From contig NZ_SPGF01000003.1 in NCBI RefSeq assembly GCF_005844455.1, forward strand, positions 17,920 through 81,919: a stretch of DNA of 64,000 nt, in the 5' to 3' direction. A model generated the notes under the pieces. That model saw nothing but the letters and a program-made list of their open reading frames with translations, had not been told where the DNA came from and did not search any database. Of the stretch, positions 34,401 to 43,327 are shown piece by piece. How positions within the stretch are numbered: position 1 is the stretch's first letter; each line of letters begins with the position of its first letter. A program made the translations under genes and the position numbers. Source of the stretch: Streptococcus mitis. Its GTDB lineage: Bacteria; Bacillota; Bacilli; Lactobacillales; Streptococcaceae.

Positions 34401-36726
34401 GCACTTTATCATAATTTGTGCTAAACTGTAAGTAAGGATAGGATGATGTCGGGTGACTGGTAACAGTTTGCTCAAAGGTACTTGTTTCAAGTACAGGTGA
34501 GGTACTGCCTTCAGCTTTAGGCTGTAAAGAACCCGTGCCACCACTGGTCCTATCATTCATTTGCTCCTGAGAGGTCTCAGGAGCTTTTTCTGTGCCCTGA
34601 ATTTGTTTTTTGGGCTCCCTATCATCTCCAAGAGGTTTGGAAGGTTTTTCATAGGTCACTGTTTTGTCCGAATCAATAACCATTTGTTTTCTAGGCTCTA
34701 CTGAGAAGCTAATATTATGCCAGTTCTTCTTCAGCCATTCTGCATCTTCTGGGGATAAATTACTAGTGTCTATGTTCAATTCAGAACTCTGATTATCTTC
34801 TAGAACCACTTCATCTTGCTTTTTTTGTTTGGACAGTAACTTATTTACCACCTCTTTTTCCTCCTCCGTATTAGGGAGATATTTAGGAGATAGTTCAAAT
34901 CTACCTTCCTCCGTCAATTCTAAAGCAACTCGACGTAACCCTTTTATAAAATAGATATTTGGCTGCTTAACCCACTGCTTGACCTCTCCAGAATCAATTA
35001 AAGCTTGTGTCTCTGGTTGAATAATCAGTCCATCAACTTTATCTTGAATGGCTTCTAGGCGTTCTAATTCCTTTTTGTAACGCTTGATAGTTTCAGGTCT
35101 ATAACTCGATTCCCCACGTTCTGCCTTCTCAATTTCTTCCCGAATACGGGGAATATTTTGGACACTCATCTCCAGGCCATTCCCCTGCCGGTTGAGACCT
35201 GCTGCTTTTCGGTCTTCTCTTTCCTGGAGCCTTTCAATTCGCTCTTCTTGTTCCTTGATTTCATCCAATTTAGAGAAGACACGATTTTCAATTTGTTCTT
35301 GCTTCTGCATAAAACGGCCCCCTCCTCGTTTATCATTCATAGGCTGGCCATTCGTTAGGGATTGATGAGAATAGGCCGCATTGATTGCCTCATCAGCTTC
35401 TCCTTTGAGTCGCTCTAGCTTTCGTCTAGCTTGCGCCAAGCGACTATTATCTGGCTTTTCTGCTTCATACTCAGCCCCTGCTTCATGTACTTCCGACATA
35501 GTATGTTTCCTTTCTTTCTCTTGATTGACAATCCTTGTATATTCCTGATGGACTTCTTCCTTCGTCAGCTGCCTAGCTGAGACAAAGGCTTTTACATCAT
35601 CTGCAGTTAGCTCTTGCGCTTTTGCGAGAGCTATTTCCTTCTCAAAAAAGCCCTGGTAATGCCAGGACTTTTCATCTGCTGTGTAAACGTGCGCCAGCTC
35701 CTTAGGAGCTTCATTCCCCCTCTTCAGGAAATCATTCCAATCTTCCTTTTCCTGGTTAAGCTGAACGATAGGCGGAATCGCAATCTGGACTGGAATCCCC
35801 TTCTCCTGCAATCGAGTGATAAAATTCTGTCCTGCAGCATCATTATCTACAGCCAACGTAATCACATCTTGATGCCGACCATCTTTGAAATAATCCGTTG
35901 TTCTAGCGACTACTTCTAGAGCTTTCCCCGTATTCTGATTGACTTGATAAGATTTATCATTTATCTCTGCATACAATTCCATAAACCGTCTACTAATAAT
36001 CCCATCTTTTACTCCATCCATAGCTACTAAGCGAACATCCTGAAGCCTATCCTTATGAAGCTCATAGTAGCTCATTAGATCGATTGGAGCTTCCGCAAAG
36101 ATCAAACGTTTTGGTGTTCCGATATCAATTGAAAATCCTAGTTGTCCGTCTGAATTTCTCATAATTTGTTTTAAACGCCCACGTTCAGGATAGTGCTCCC
36201 GATTCTCTACTATTCCCTGAAGACTCGCTCCAGCTAAAAAGCCTGTGTTGTCCTTATACTTAAAGACAATCACAGGCTCAAAATAGTCTCCTTTTTTTCG
36301 GATTGCTTCCGCTATACTGCCTTGACTAATAAAGAAGTTAATCGTATCATCTGAAAGGCCTCTCTGTGCCTTCAAATAGCGTCTAGAAGCGCTGAAATTC
36401 TGACGCTCATATCTTTCCAAGTGATAGCTAAAAGGCTCTTTTGAAGCCGTCTGAGCTTCTACATCGACTTCCTTAAATTCTCCAGTTTCTAAAAAATGCA
36501 TCGCCTCCTTGTAAGTAACACCCTGGATAGTTTGAACTAGTTGAATCACATCTCCAAATTCTGATCGAGAATTCCAATGAAAGTCATTCTTCTTTACATC
36601 GATTACAAACGAATCATGCTCTGTCCACGTATAACTATAGGCTCCCGTGCGCTTTAGCCTCATTCCCAGCTGTTCCGCAACAGAAATGATAGATATATTT
36701 TTAGCTGATTCTTTAGTTAATGCCAT
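31456..36726 (-). CDS. Giant multidomain conjugation protein (Toprim-like, ArdC-like)
   Basis: 1756 residues. The N-terminus (AKNISIISVAEQLGMRLKRT, FGDVIQLVQ, YKEAMHFLE) is the DUF3991/CHC2-like part of DNA primase relatives. A Toprim-like domain follows, with IFAEAPIDLMSYYE near 212 and VDNDAAGQNF near 291. Long charged helices occupy about 380-650. Residues about 1345-1375 carry a DRDLDGDGISNSDEM thrombospondin type 3-like Ca2+-binding loop. The C-terminus has an ArdC-like single-strand DNA-binding domain (FHNYSLNNIHLL; VASFNKWKTDF). It is followed by a metallopeptidase-like motif that reads HEMAY at 1623-1627, where HExxH is expected. Such LtrC/primase-like proteins are typical of Gram-positive ICEs and probably protect or prime the incoming strand. 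The role is inferred. Confidence 0.8.
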   Translation of the reverse strand: MALTKESAKNISIISVAEQLGMRLKRTGAYSYTWTEHDSFVIDVKKNDFHWNSRSEFGDVIQLVQTIQGVTYKEAMHFLETGEFKEVDVEAQTASKEPFSYHLERYERQNFSASRRYLKAQRGLSDDTINFFISQGSIAEAIRKKGDYFEPVIVFKYKDNTGFLAGASLQGIVENREHYPERGRLKQIMRNSDGQLGFSIDIGTPKRLIFAEAPIDLMSYYELHKDRLQDVRLVAMDGVKDGIISRRFMELYAEINDKSYQVNQNTGKALEVVARTTDYFKDGRHQDVITLAVDNDAAGQNFITRLQEKGIPVQIAIPPIVQLNQEKEDWNDFLKRGNEAPKELAHVYTADEKSWHYQGFFEKEIALAKAQELTADDVKAFVSARQLTKEEVHQEYTRIVNQEKERKHTMSEVHEAGAEYEAEKPDNSRLAQARRKLERLKGEADEAINAAYSHQSLTNGQPMNDKRGGGRFMQKQEQIENRVFSKLDEIKEQEERIERLQEREDRKAAGLNRQGNGLEMSVQNIPRIREEIEKAERGESSYRPETIKRYKKELERLEAIQDKVDGLIIQPETQALIDSGEVKQWVKQPNIYFIKGLRRVALELTEEGRFELSPKYLPNTEEEKEVVNKLLSKQKKQDEVVLEDNQSSELNIDTSNLSPEDAEWLKKNWHNISFSVEPRKQMVIDSDKTVTYEKPSKPLGDDREPKKQIQGTEKAPETSQEQMNDRTSGGTGSLQPKAEGSTSPVLETSTFEQTVTSHPTSSYPYLQFSTNYDKVQRRTANYHPITPADLRRLNQYAPSIQSTASWYLNELADSKISFVYADHGEENVLQVTFQKDNFIHLSGIRPFEERKGAANFLDDIANGQGHYDGMLISNAIKDKLQVLPMLRDILDPHSFVLDDLSSVEKLHNLNMSEAIKAKDEDFLLLFKDIGDEKIPASLMKLKGELGTNVKLLDEKIILGVYRERDGHIEQLSINEEYVKDKGAEMLSVLKNKQFEEVSKEIEQLTPSNTLNSPLLDSATFTQVLDTVYNLGVPGDISKTPKKFHKAWNQYLDYAKQHNDKFDQIVAAAGEDHLLDTNSDFYKEWKQDYIYKENYHVRLQWSEERPDGPRLPFKETELIPYQDFARELYKANQSFYQLYQEGLKQVTGGHPEAYISPTKIQFSIYAPDGELIQDSIRYNIGEEINPIAHKERLGTREMREYPELMKIDGAIFTPYHLERLASELDISQFSYALEDTLYADQLLSQLPFGDLENSPIGFTDSSHDARLGFISFDGMDSVEVENLSAWFEKLGVKDSPMEQVALVEKWQKEIKSLSEKVEQTIATVREEFEKSQVKNLQNTPDNPYEKIYQYNRKDERDRDLDGDGISNSDEMLQGTDPYNAASNLHKKQEDRERRTDAEVAAGAIITEAVATKNSEQTISQLVSNKDTKALAEHLKEGMKNYLDSEQFKSFLDTMSKFHNYSLNNIHLLKMQNPNVSRVASFNKWKTDFDRTVKKGSKALKIWVPYQVKTKISANQNELSFSPSENEMEEKEVTVTRFKLGNVFDISQTEGKELPKAINELTGSVKDYEDLYRAAKAVSMDNQVPISFEEIKIESANGYYSPDENRIVISKGLKGQEQILKTIFHEMAYADLHRGSNAQYGDDQYRKQELQAESVAYVVANHFGFDTSSYSFGYLAIWAKDKNGFEDMVEQLQVVQKEAKSLIDRMDAKLELVKNKTVTKDKFAAKLQQAKEKSEQLGNQKAEAVKQVEEKKSLSSPQ

Positions 36727-36738
36727 CTCTTGCCTCCT

Positions 36739-38085
36739 CTACAATGAAAATTCTGGCACTTCTTTTTCTAATACATCTTGTGTTCGCTCTTTTTCAAGCT
36801 CTTCTGCTTCGACAAAACGGTTTAAATCAGGAAAATGGAGTTGGGCTTGTTTTAGCTTATCATGAACTAACAAGTTCTCATCGATATGATAGACTGCTTC
36901 CTGATAGCCATTGAAACCTTTCTCTAAATCAATATCATCAAAGCGGATGACAGCCAACTCTGTCAAACTTCCCTTATACCAAGCTCCAATCTCACTTTCA
37001 AGATAGAACTGAACTGATTCTCTATCTTCCGTCTTTGTATCTCGCAAATAGGCCAGTTCCCAGCTTTCACCCTGAGAATACCCAGTGACTTCTTGAACAA
37101 TTAGCTCCTGGTTGTTAGTGCTTAAAATCCGATTAATATCGTCTAAGCGGGGGACTAAGATTTCCCGAGCTAGAGAGACTGCTTCTGTGCGATAGTCGAA
37201 AAATTCATATTGTTTCCTATCTTCGACATAGTTCCTAACGAAATCTGAATAATGAGGGAAATGTTCCTGAAAGCTAGGTGAAATCATCCCATAGATATAG
37301 GCTTGTCTTAATGTTTCAAACTGGGCTATTTGATAATATGATGGATCGAGCTTAGCTTCTTGATTCAACATTTCCTTGATACTTTCTGGAAGTTGTATTG
37401 GTTCCGAATCTGGCCAAGTTCTCTTAGAATAGTTGATTACTTCCTCGTAGAGAATAGTATCAATCTCTGAATTCTTCATTTTAAGCAAAGCCTCTACAAT
37501 TTGAGCTGATTCTGAAAGATTGGAACGATAATCAGTAATCAAGCCATCTTTACGAACTTCCCACTCCTCAACCTGAGCATTTTCTGAAGTTCGTAGTAAC
37601 AATACCTCCTCGGATTCCAAGTCAACTCCAATAACTTGATCGCCATTTGGTAGCTGATCCATCTCCAATTCCTGGATTTTAGCATCTAATTGATTATTAA
37701 CCTGAAGCAAGTCTTGCTTCAAATGAAATAATTCTTCTGCATTGGCCTTTAATTCCTCAAAGTACTCTCTGGAGATTTTCACTGGTCGAACCAATAAATC
37801 TTTCTCTCGTTGCTCTCGAGGGTAGGAAAATAAGTAGGGAGCAACTTCTTTGAAATCCTGGTAGTTCATCCATTTTATAGATTCTGTAACAATCATATTC
37901 TGGACATCGATGACATCTGTATGAGGAGTAATCCAGCCAGATAAAGCCAACTCTTTTACTGCTTCAGATAGGGGGTAAGAAGGGATATGTTCTAAAACCC
38001 CCTCAAAATAACCAATCCCTCGTGCAGTCTCCTCCTCAACTTCACGCTTCATTCGTTTAAATTGTTTTTGTGGTAATGTATTCAT
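36739..38085 (-). CDS. Hypothetical ICE protein, 448 residues
   Basis: Acidic cytosolic protein (MNTLPQKQFKRMKREVEEET start) with helical segments and a coiled region at about 135-165. It overlaps the upstream 75-residue gene by 4 bp and precedes the giant primase-like gene by 12 bp. It includes several short repeats of the type WELAYLRD / EWEVRKDG. No family recognised; possibly a DNA-processing accessory. Confidence 0.65.
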   Translation of the reverse strand: MNTLPQKQFKRMKREVEEETARGIGYFEGVLEHIPSYPLSEAVKELALSGWITPHTDVIDVQNMIVTESIKWMNYQDFKEVAPYLFSYPREQREKDLLVRPVKISREYFEELKANAEELFHLKQDLLQVNNQLDAKIQELEMDQLPNGDQVIGVDLESEEVLLLRTSENAQVEEWEVRKDGLITDYRSNLSESAQIVEALLKMKNSEIDTILYEEVINYSKRTWPDSEPIQLPESIKEMLNQEAKLDPSYYQIAQFETLRQAYIYGMISPSFQEHFPHYSDFVRNYVEDRKQYEFFDYRTEAVSLAREILVPRLDDINRILSTNNQELIVQEVTGYSQGESWELAYLRDTKTEDRESVQFYLESEIGAWYKGSLTELAVIRFDDIDLEKGFNGYQEAVYHIDENLLVHDKLKQAQLHFPDLNRFVEAEELEKERTQDVLEKEVPEFSL

Positions 38086-38309
38086 TCTATTTCCTTTCCT
38101 TTCTTTCTATTATCAGGTCCGTAAAAGGTATCTACGATACCTGCAGAACGTAAAGCAGATTCCAATGCCGATCTAGCTAACTCAGAAGCTGCAATCGTTC
38201 TCACTTTCACTTCCCATAGTTCTTCTTCCTTCTTTTTAATTAAGCCATCCGCCCACTCATTATCTTTAATCAGCTCATCTCGTCGTTGCTTCAATTGTTC
38301 TAAATCCAT
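38082..38309 (-). CDS. Small coiled-coil ICE protein, 75 residues
   Basis: A charged helical protein (MDLEQLKQRRDELIKDNEWA start). It overlaps the next gene by 4 bp, so it is translationally coupled. AAAGGAT precedes the ATG, close to a hairpin with a T run. Function unknown. Confidence 0.55.
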   Translation of the reverse strand: MDLEQLKQRRDELIKDNEWADGLIKKKEEELWEVKVRTIAASELARSALESALRSAGIVDTFYGPDNRKKGKEIE

Positions 38310-38325
38310 TTGATTATCCTTTCAT

Positions 38326-38352
38326 CAAAAAAACAGCTCTGTTTTTAGAACT
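38326..38352 (-). terminator. Internal hairpin with T run
   Basis: AACAGTTCT-AAAAAC-AGAGCTGTT followed by TTTTTTT on the minus strand. It lies between two ICE genes and could separate transcription units or act as a leaky attenuator. Confidence 0.6.
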
Positions 38353-38371
38353 GTTTCATTACCTGCTATTT

Positions 38372-39478
38372 TTATTTATTGAAAAGTCTTTGCCAGAACG
38401 ATCGTCTTTGTAAAGACTCTATCTTCTCTTCTGCTACATTTTTCAATCTACGTAAACGTTGTGATTCATTGGTTAGACGTTGATTTTCAGTGAGAATCTC
38501 TCCTTTTTCCTGCTTCAGTTTTCGTTTATCTTCTTCTAGTTTTTGATTATCCTTTTCTAACTTCTTGTAATACTCCTCCTCTTCGTGATACTTTCTCAAG
38601 AGTGTTTCGGCCTGCTTGATGTCTTCTGAAAGTTGTTTCACTTTTTCAAATTTTTCATCGTAGGATGATTTCAACAGCTTAATTTCATCCTTGAGTTCTT
38701 GGCACTGATCCTCATAAGTTTTCAAAGCTTGGTACTTCCTTTCGTTATCTGGTGTTATCATGTGTTCTTTTTGAAAACGTCCATAAAGTTTATAATCTCT
38801 ATCTTGATAAGTGGTTCTAATTTCTTTTGCAATAGTTGCTAGTTCCTCAGGATTTTCAAACTCCTCCGGAAGACTTTCCTGAATCCACTTTGGAAAGAAG
38901 GCCTTGGCTTCAAAAAGAGGGATGCCCTTTCTAGCTAACTCTGCTCGTTTCAGACGACTTGGTTTTCCAGATACATAGAACTCAATTGCTAAAATACCAT
39001 TAAATCGATAATATGCCGAATAAGGATAGGTTTCCTCCAACTTCATATAAAACTTTAAAATAGAATACCCACCGTCTGGAAAAGGCACCTTTTGGAGTTT
39101 AGCAATACGCTTCGGAAAAATCATAATGGTCGTCTCACCCTCCTGAATTTGAAACTTCTGAATTACTTCAAAAGCAGAAAGAAAAGCAATTAATTCAGGC
39201 GTATAGGCGAAGCTCCCAGACTTGTCCCTTAATGGGCTAGATTCTCCAGTAAAATATCGGAAAAAAGCCTGACCGCGCTTTCGAGTTTTCGAATTTGTGC
39301 GACCGTGAGATGGACTTACTTTTAGCTCGGTTTCCAAGTCGTAAAATACACCGTTAGTCTTATCTGTAGGATAATGCCAAGGATCGTCATCAGCTAGTTT
39401 AAGAGCTTCAAATGCGTTAACAACACGTTTCTGACCGTCTTTTGTCTTAGCAACGGCATAAAATTTTGAAACTGCCAT
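38372..39478 (-). CDS. Hypothetical ICE protein with C-terminal coiled coil, 368 residues
   Basis: The N-terminal 220 residues are globular, with basic patches (TNSKTRKRGQAFFRYF, SGKPSRLKRAELARKGIPLF). From about 245 a long coiled coil (KLEKDNQKLEEDKRKLKQEK) runs almost to the end, which is basic and aromatic (SFWQRLFNK). Mixed globular-coiled layout and ICE context suggest a DNA- or membrane-associated role. GGAGGT precedes the start. No family recognised. Confidence 0.6.
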   Translation of the reverse strand: MAVSKFYAVAKTKDGQKRVVNAFEALKLADDDPWHYPTDKTNGVFYDLETELKVSPSHGRTNSKTRKRGQAFFRYFTGESSPLRDKSGSFAYTPELIAFLSAFEVIQKFQIQEGETTIMIFPKRIAKLQKVPFPDGGYSILKFYMKLEETYPYSAYYRFNGILAIEFYVSGKPSRLKRAELARKGIPLFEAKAFFPKWIQESLPEEFENPEELATIAKEIRTTYQDRDYKLYGRFQKEHMITPDNERKYQALKTYEDQCQELKDEIKLLKSSYDEKFEKVKQLSEDIKQAETLLRKYHEEEEYYKKLEKDNQKLEEDKRKLKQEKGEILTENQRLTNESQRLRRLKNVAEEKIESLQRRSFWQRLFNK

Positions 39479-39543
39479 GGGTTACCTCCCTTTGGTATTT
39501 ACCTTTATTATACCATAAGAAATATCAAGACACATTGTGCTAT

Positions 39544-39789
39544 CTAGTTCTTAGTTTCTATATAGCTAAGTTCGTCTGTAGAAAAACCAACAATCTTATA
39601 GAAGCCTATGGCTCCAAAAGTTTCTAATAAATGAGTTTCCGCTACCCTTTTAGCTGTATTAAAATCACGAAAAAAACCTGCATAAGCAAAATTTTCATGC
39701 CAGGTTATTTTTTCGCCTTCCTGATGCAGCCACACATACTGATCCCAATTTATAGCAATTAAAATGCAATAAGAGTCATAAAATTCTAT
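39544..39789 (-). CDS. Small ICE protein with a probable non-standard ATA start
   Basis: From the first conventional start, GTG 39735, the protein would have 63 residues and no ribosome site. The same frame is open upstream through EFYDSYCILIAINWDQYVWL to ATA at 39787-39789. That codon has AAAGGAAA at normal spacing. A protein of about 82 residues starting at ATA, or one whose ATG has mutated to ATA, is more likely. It starts 17 bp after virD4. Function unknown. Confidence 0.5.
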   Translation of the reverse strand: MEFYDSYCILIAINWDQYVWLHQEGEKITWHENFAYAGFFRDFNTAKRVAETHLLETFGAIGFYKIVGFSTDELSYIETKN

Positions 39790-39806
39790 TAGATTTCCTT
39801 TCTTTC

Positions 39807-41642
39807 CTAACTCACTTTGAGAGGAACTTCCTCGACTTCCTTAATCCCAATATGAATAACATTTTCTTCCCCAACCTGGTCTTTCCACTCATCAATATCA
39901 CTTAGATATCGCTTGTAACGATACCAGTTATCATCGTTCGGGCCATTACTTAAGAGGTAGGCTCTTGGATGCGTATCCAGATTAAATTTTTGATCTCGAA
40001 AAACATTTTGTTTGGATAGGAAGAGCAGGGCTTCTGTTGTTCCAATTGTAGCAACCTCATGCGGTGTCAACAGTTCTCGACCAATTTTTGAGTTCTGCTT
40101 AGAACTGCTGGCATTTCTTCCTCTGCTCTCACTATAATTCTGATCATTCAAAGTTTGCTTCCCTGATCGCTCAGATAGGTACTTAAGCGTATCTAAGTCA
40201 TTGGAACCTAAATAAAGAATAGCACCACAGTTATTGATAATCGTCTTTGTATTTTCTTTACCGTACAATACTTCAATCTGACTTTGAGATTGCACCATCA
40301 TCTTGATAGAAATCTCTCGCGAACGAATAACAGAGATAATTGGCGGTAAATTAGGAATCTTCCCAATCTGACCAAACTCATCTGCCCACACCTGTAGATG
40401 TAATAGGTCTTCCTTAGTCTTTGTTGGATACTCACCTAATATAACTGCATCTGCAGTTTTTATTAGCACATCAAAAATGGTACTAAAAATCAGGGCAGAT
40501 AAGAACTGATAAGCTGGATCCACTTCTGGAATATGAATAAAAACTGCTGTTTTCTCAATATTCCATTTTTCAATCTCCAGCGTATCCTTTTCAATAATCT
40601 TTCTTAGTTGCTCATGATCAAATACTGAGAAAGTTGTTGCAAAAATGGCATAAACAGAAGCCCGTGTTTGACCATCAAAGTTTTTATTGAATAGTTCCCA
40701 CTGCCTGCAGGCATAGTTCCCCGGCCATCTCCGCTCCAGGTCTTCAAACATCAACTCAACCGGACTTTCTGCATCCGGATGATTCCGTCTCAATTCTCGA
40801 ATCATATCCGTAACCTGACCCAGGTTTGGCATATAGTGATCGAGCTGACTATCAAAATAAAGATAGCCAATTAGAGAACGCATCAGGAGTTTATTTGCTG
40901 CAGGCCAAAAAGGATCACTTTCATGACCATTTCTGTTGAGAGACTCTGTAATTGCCTCTGCCACTCGGTCTATATCCATTTCATTATGAATATATCTAAA
41001 AACATTGAAGCCATCTGAATTCAGGAAAGTAATCAAATCAAAAATCTTCATCTTATAGCCTTTTTCTACAAGTGATTTCCCTGTTTCATGAATCAAAATC
41101 CCTTTAGTATCTGTAGTTACAAAACTAGAGTTAGCTTGTAATATATTCGGTTTTACAGCACTACGTGTCTTTGAATCCCCTGTACCTCCATACACCAGAA
41201 TATTTTTATTAATCTGATTTTCAAAGCTCAAGCGGTTATTGAATAGTCCCATCTGACTGTTCTGGGTAAAAATCATATTCTTTTCAGGTTCTTCGTCTCG
41301 GAATCTCATCAACTCTTCTCTTGTCGCAAAACGAGCTGATCCATGTTCCTCCCCATATCTGTACGTACCTGTATCCGATACTCTCAAATACAGCAGAAAA
41401 GCAATCAAAAATCCGCCCATACCAATTAATAAAGAAGCTGGAGTAAATTGAAAATCAATCCAAGACTTATCGTTTAGATGGTCATTCATCCAGTTAAGCT
41501 TTCCAAATCCAAATACATCCGTTACTGAATCAGTATCTGGTGCCAACAGCCATAGTTTAAAGAACCAATGAAAGAGGTAGAATAGACCAATTCCTAACAA
41601 CAAATACGGTCTAAGTCTCCGTTTCTTCTTTTCTGTAATCAC
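39807..41642 (-). CDS. virD4: VirD4/TraG-type coupling protein
   Basis: The coupling protein is the membrane ATPase that hands the relaxase-DNA complex to the secretion channel. The 611-residue protein has two N-terminal membrane segments (LLLGIGLFYLFHWFF at about 14-28; ASLLIGMGGFLIAFLLYL at about 68-85). Walker A follows as VYGGTGDSKTRSAV at about 150-163, with SRSAVKP-like continuation NILQANSSFVTTDTKG. Walker B is VWADEFGQIGKIP near 408, and the ring motif near 440 includes MMVQSQSQ. The P loop has Asp-Ser before Lys-Thr, a tolerated variant. It overlaps the upstream DUF3801-like gene by 4 bp. Confidence 0.93.
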   Translation of the reverse strand: MITEKKKRRLRPYLLLGIGLFYLFHWFFKLWLLAPDTDSVTDVFGFGKLNWMNDHLNDKSWIDFQFTPASLLIGMGGFLIAFLLYLRVSDTGTYRYGEEHGSARFATREELMRFRDEEPEKNMIFTQNSQMGLFNNRLSFENQINKNILVYGGTGDSKTRSAVKPNILQANSSFVTTDTKGILIHETGKSLVEKGYKMKIFDLITFLNSDGFNVFRYIHNEMDIDRVAEAITESLNRNGHESDPFWPAANKLLMRSLIGYLYFDSQLDHYMPNLGQVTDMIRELRRNHPDAESPVELMFEDLERRWPGNYACRQWELFNKNFDGQTRASVYAIFATTFSVFDHEQLRKIIEKDTLEIEKWNIEKTAVFIHIPEVDPAYQFLSALIFSTIFDVLIKTADAVILGEYPTKTKEDLLHLQVWADEFGQIGKIPNLPPIISVIRSREISIKMMVQSQSQIEVLYGKENTKTIINNCGAILYLGSNDLDTLKYLSERSGKQTLNDQNYSESRGRNASSSKQNSKIGRELLTPHEVATIGTTEALLFLSKQNVFRDQKFNLDTHPRAYLLSNGPNDDNWYRYKRYLSDIDEWKDQVGEENVIHIGIKEVEEVPLKVS

Positions 41643-42187
41643 TTCATTTTTCCTCCAATCTGTGGTTCGATATTTTCTGGAAGAACAAACTCCTTCGTAT
41701 GAATGTTTACCTGAAGCGAGTTAATTTTCTCTTGTTCAACTGCTTTGAAATGTTGCAATTTCTCCTCAAAAGAAGTCGTTTTCCCATTTTTTAGGTGTCG
41801 CTCATTGAATCCTTTAGGATCTCTTGTGATGCCTTCTAGGACATCCTTAAAGGCTTGTTCGACAACTCCTTTATCTTTTGCATTGAAAGCAAGAGTTGTC
41901 TTACCGTCAGGATGTGTATAAAAAGAAAAGCCAATCCCGTATTGGCCCAGTTCTTTTCGAACTGCCTCGAGATTGACTTCATTATGTAGTAATTGCTGGA
42001 CTTCTTTCGTATCTGCCGTGGCCATGAATTTATTCCAGTCTGTCTCACCAGTAAAGAGGACATTTTCACCTCTGGCTTGATACATTTCAACTGCCTTAGA
42101 GCTAGCCAGGAAGAGTCCTTTTAAGATGATTTCGCCTGTCACAAGAGTTGCCCGTCCTAATTGAGCTACCACTTGTTCTTGTTCCAT
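41639..42187 (-). CDS. DUF3801 (PcfB-like) protein
   Basis: 182 residues. The core (LFTGETDWNKFMATADTKEV, then LGQYGIGFSFYTHPDGKTTL) followed by AFNAKDKGVVEQAFKDV matches the DUF3801 pattern. PcfB of plasmid pCF10 belongs there and works beside the coupling protein PcfC. Here too the gene overlaps virD4. The likely role is delivering substrate to the coupling protein. A short hydrophobic N-terminal stretch may contact the membrane. Confidence 0.7.
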   Translation of the reverse strand: MEQEQVVAQLGRATLVTGEIILKGLFLASSKAVEMYQARGENVLFTGETDWNKFMATADTKEVQQLLHNEVNLEAVRKELGQYGIGFSFYTHPDGKTTLAFNAKDKGVVEQAFKDVLEGITRDPKGFNERHLKNGKTTSFEEKLQHFKAVEQEKINSLQVNIHTKEFVLPENIEPQIGGKMK

Positions 42188-42188
42188 T

Positions 42189-43085
42189 TTAGCTCACCTC
42201 TTCAATTTTGAAATAAAGATCCTTCAGTTGACTAGCTTGTTTCTCTTTGGCAAGAATCTGTTGTCGCAACTCATTGATTTTATTTTGACACTCAATAATT
42301 TCCTCGTTTGCTTCCTTGATGAATTCTTCGTTAGACTGAATTTTATGTTTAATAGACTGCTTATAAGTGATGGTCTGAGCCTCAAAGCTATCAATGACCT
42401 CTGAAGGCAATTCTACTGTCGTTGCATGAGAAAGAGAGAAGGAAGGCTCAACATTGCCCTTATCTTCTTGTTTAACAGGAAGAGATTCATTTTCTTCCTG
42501 ACTTGATTTTTCAACACTAGAAACTACTTCTTGTGTAGGTTCTACACGTTCTTCCTGTACCGCCTCTATTTCATCCAGTCTACTGAAGTGTTCTGTAGTC
42601 CACTCATCGGATGAAAAGGCATCTTTATCTTCCAAAGGTACTTCCTCTCCAACCTCATCTTGAGGTTTCTGAGAAACTAGCTCAGCAATTCTTTGACGGG
42701 CCATATTCGCCTCTTTCTTTACCGTTAAATCTTCTAGCTTAGGATCTGGTTCTGGTTGGAATTCGGGTTGAGGTTGGGGTTCTGGTATGCCTTGTGAGGA
42801 CTTCTTTTCTTTATGTTTTGCTAAAAAATGAAGAAAACCTCTTTTTTTCTTCCCAACATTCGTACCAAAATTTTCCAGTAACTGATCAATGATTCCAACA
42901 AAAGGTATTTCAAGACTAAGTTCTTGTAGGATTTCACCTTCAGCATTGAGAGAATAAAGCCGATAGGTTCCGGTTATTCTATTACTCTTCATTCTCTCGT
43001 TGATGATTTCTAGCCTTGATAACAACTCATCTCGTTGCTCAAATGTTTCCTCTTGATTAGTCAGTTGATTGATAATTTTATACAT
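42189..43085 (-). CDS. Hypothetical ICE protein with acidic linker and coiled coil, 298 residues
   Basis: Residues 1-90 are a small alpha/beta domain (MYKIINQLTNQEETFEQRDE start). Residues 95-215 are a low-complexity Glu/Pro/Gln/Ser linker (EPQPQPEFQPEPDP). Residues 235-298 form a coiled coil. The start overlaps the upstream gene by 8 bp and the end abuts the PcfB-like gene. It may be a scaffold for the transfer complex. No family recognised. Confidence 0.6.
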   Translation of the reverse strand: MYKIINQLTNQEETFEQRDELLSRLEIINERMKSNRITGTYRLYSLNAEGEILQELSLEIPFVGIIDQLLENFGTNVGKKKRGFLHFLAKHKEKKSSQGIPEPQPQPEFQPEPDPKLEDLTVKKEANMARQRIAELVSQKPQDEVGEEVPLEDKDAFSSDEWTTEHFSRLDEIEAVQEERVEPTQEVVSSVEKSSQEENESLPVKQEDKGNVEPSFSLSHATTVELPSEVIDSFEAQTITYKQSIKHKIQSNEEFIKEANEEIIECQNKINELRQQILAKEKQASQLKDLYFKIEEVS

Positions 43086-43317
43086 GGTTCACTCCTTGGT
43101 TACTTGATTGTGCTGGAAGAATTAACTCCTTCATTTCCTGATAGGATAAGCCACTTTCTTCTGATAGAGCAATAAAAAGCTGTGCTTCCAAATCTTTTTC
43201 TTGATTTATGTAATTCTTGATTTTTTTATCTGCTTCTTCTTTTTGTCGTTGCGCTTTTCCCTTATCTTTCCTGACTTTCTCAAGCTTACCTTCAAGTTGT
43301 TCTATTTTTTTATTCAT
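43078..43317 (-). CDS. Small coiled-coil ICE protein, 79 residues
   Basis: Highly charged N-terminal coiled coil (KIEQLEGKLEKVRKDKGKAQ) and a short helix (SYQEMKELILP). It overlaps the next gene by 8 bp. A DUF4315-type origin is possible because such small coiled proteins are common in Gram-positive ICE operons, but this is not certain. Confidence 0.55.
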   Translation of the reverse strand: MNKKIEQLEGKLEKVRKDKGKAQRQKEEADKKIKNYINQEKDLEAQLFIALSEESGLSYQEMKELILPAQSSNQGVNHV

Positions 43318-43327
43318 TCAATTCTCC

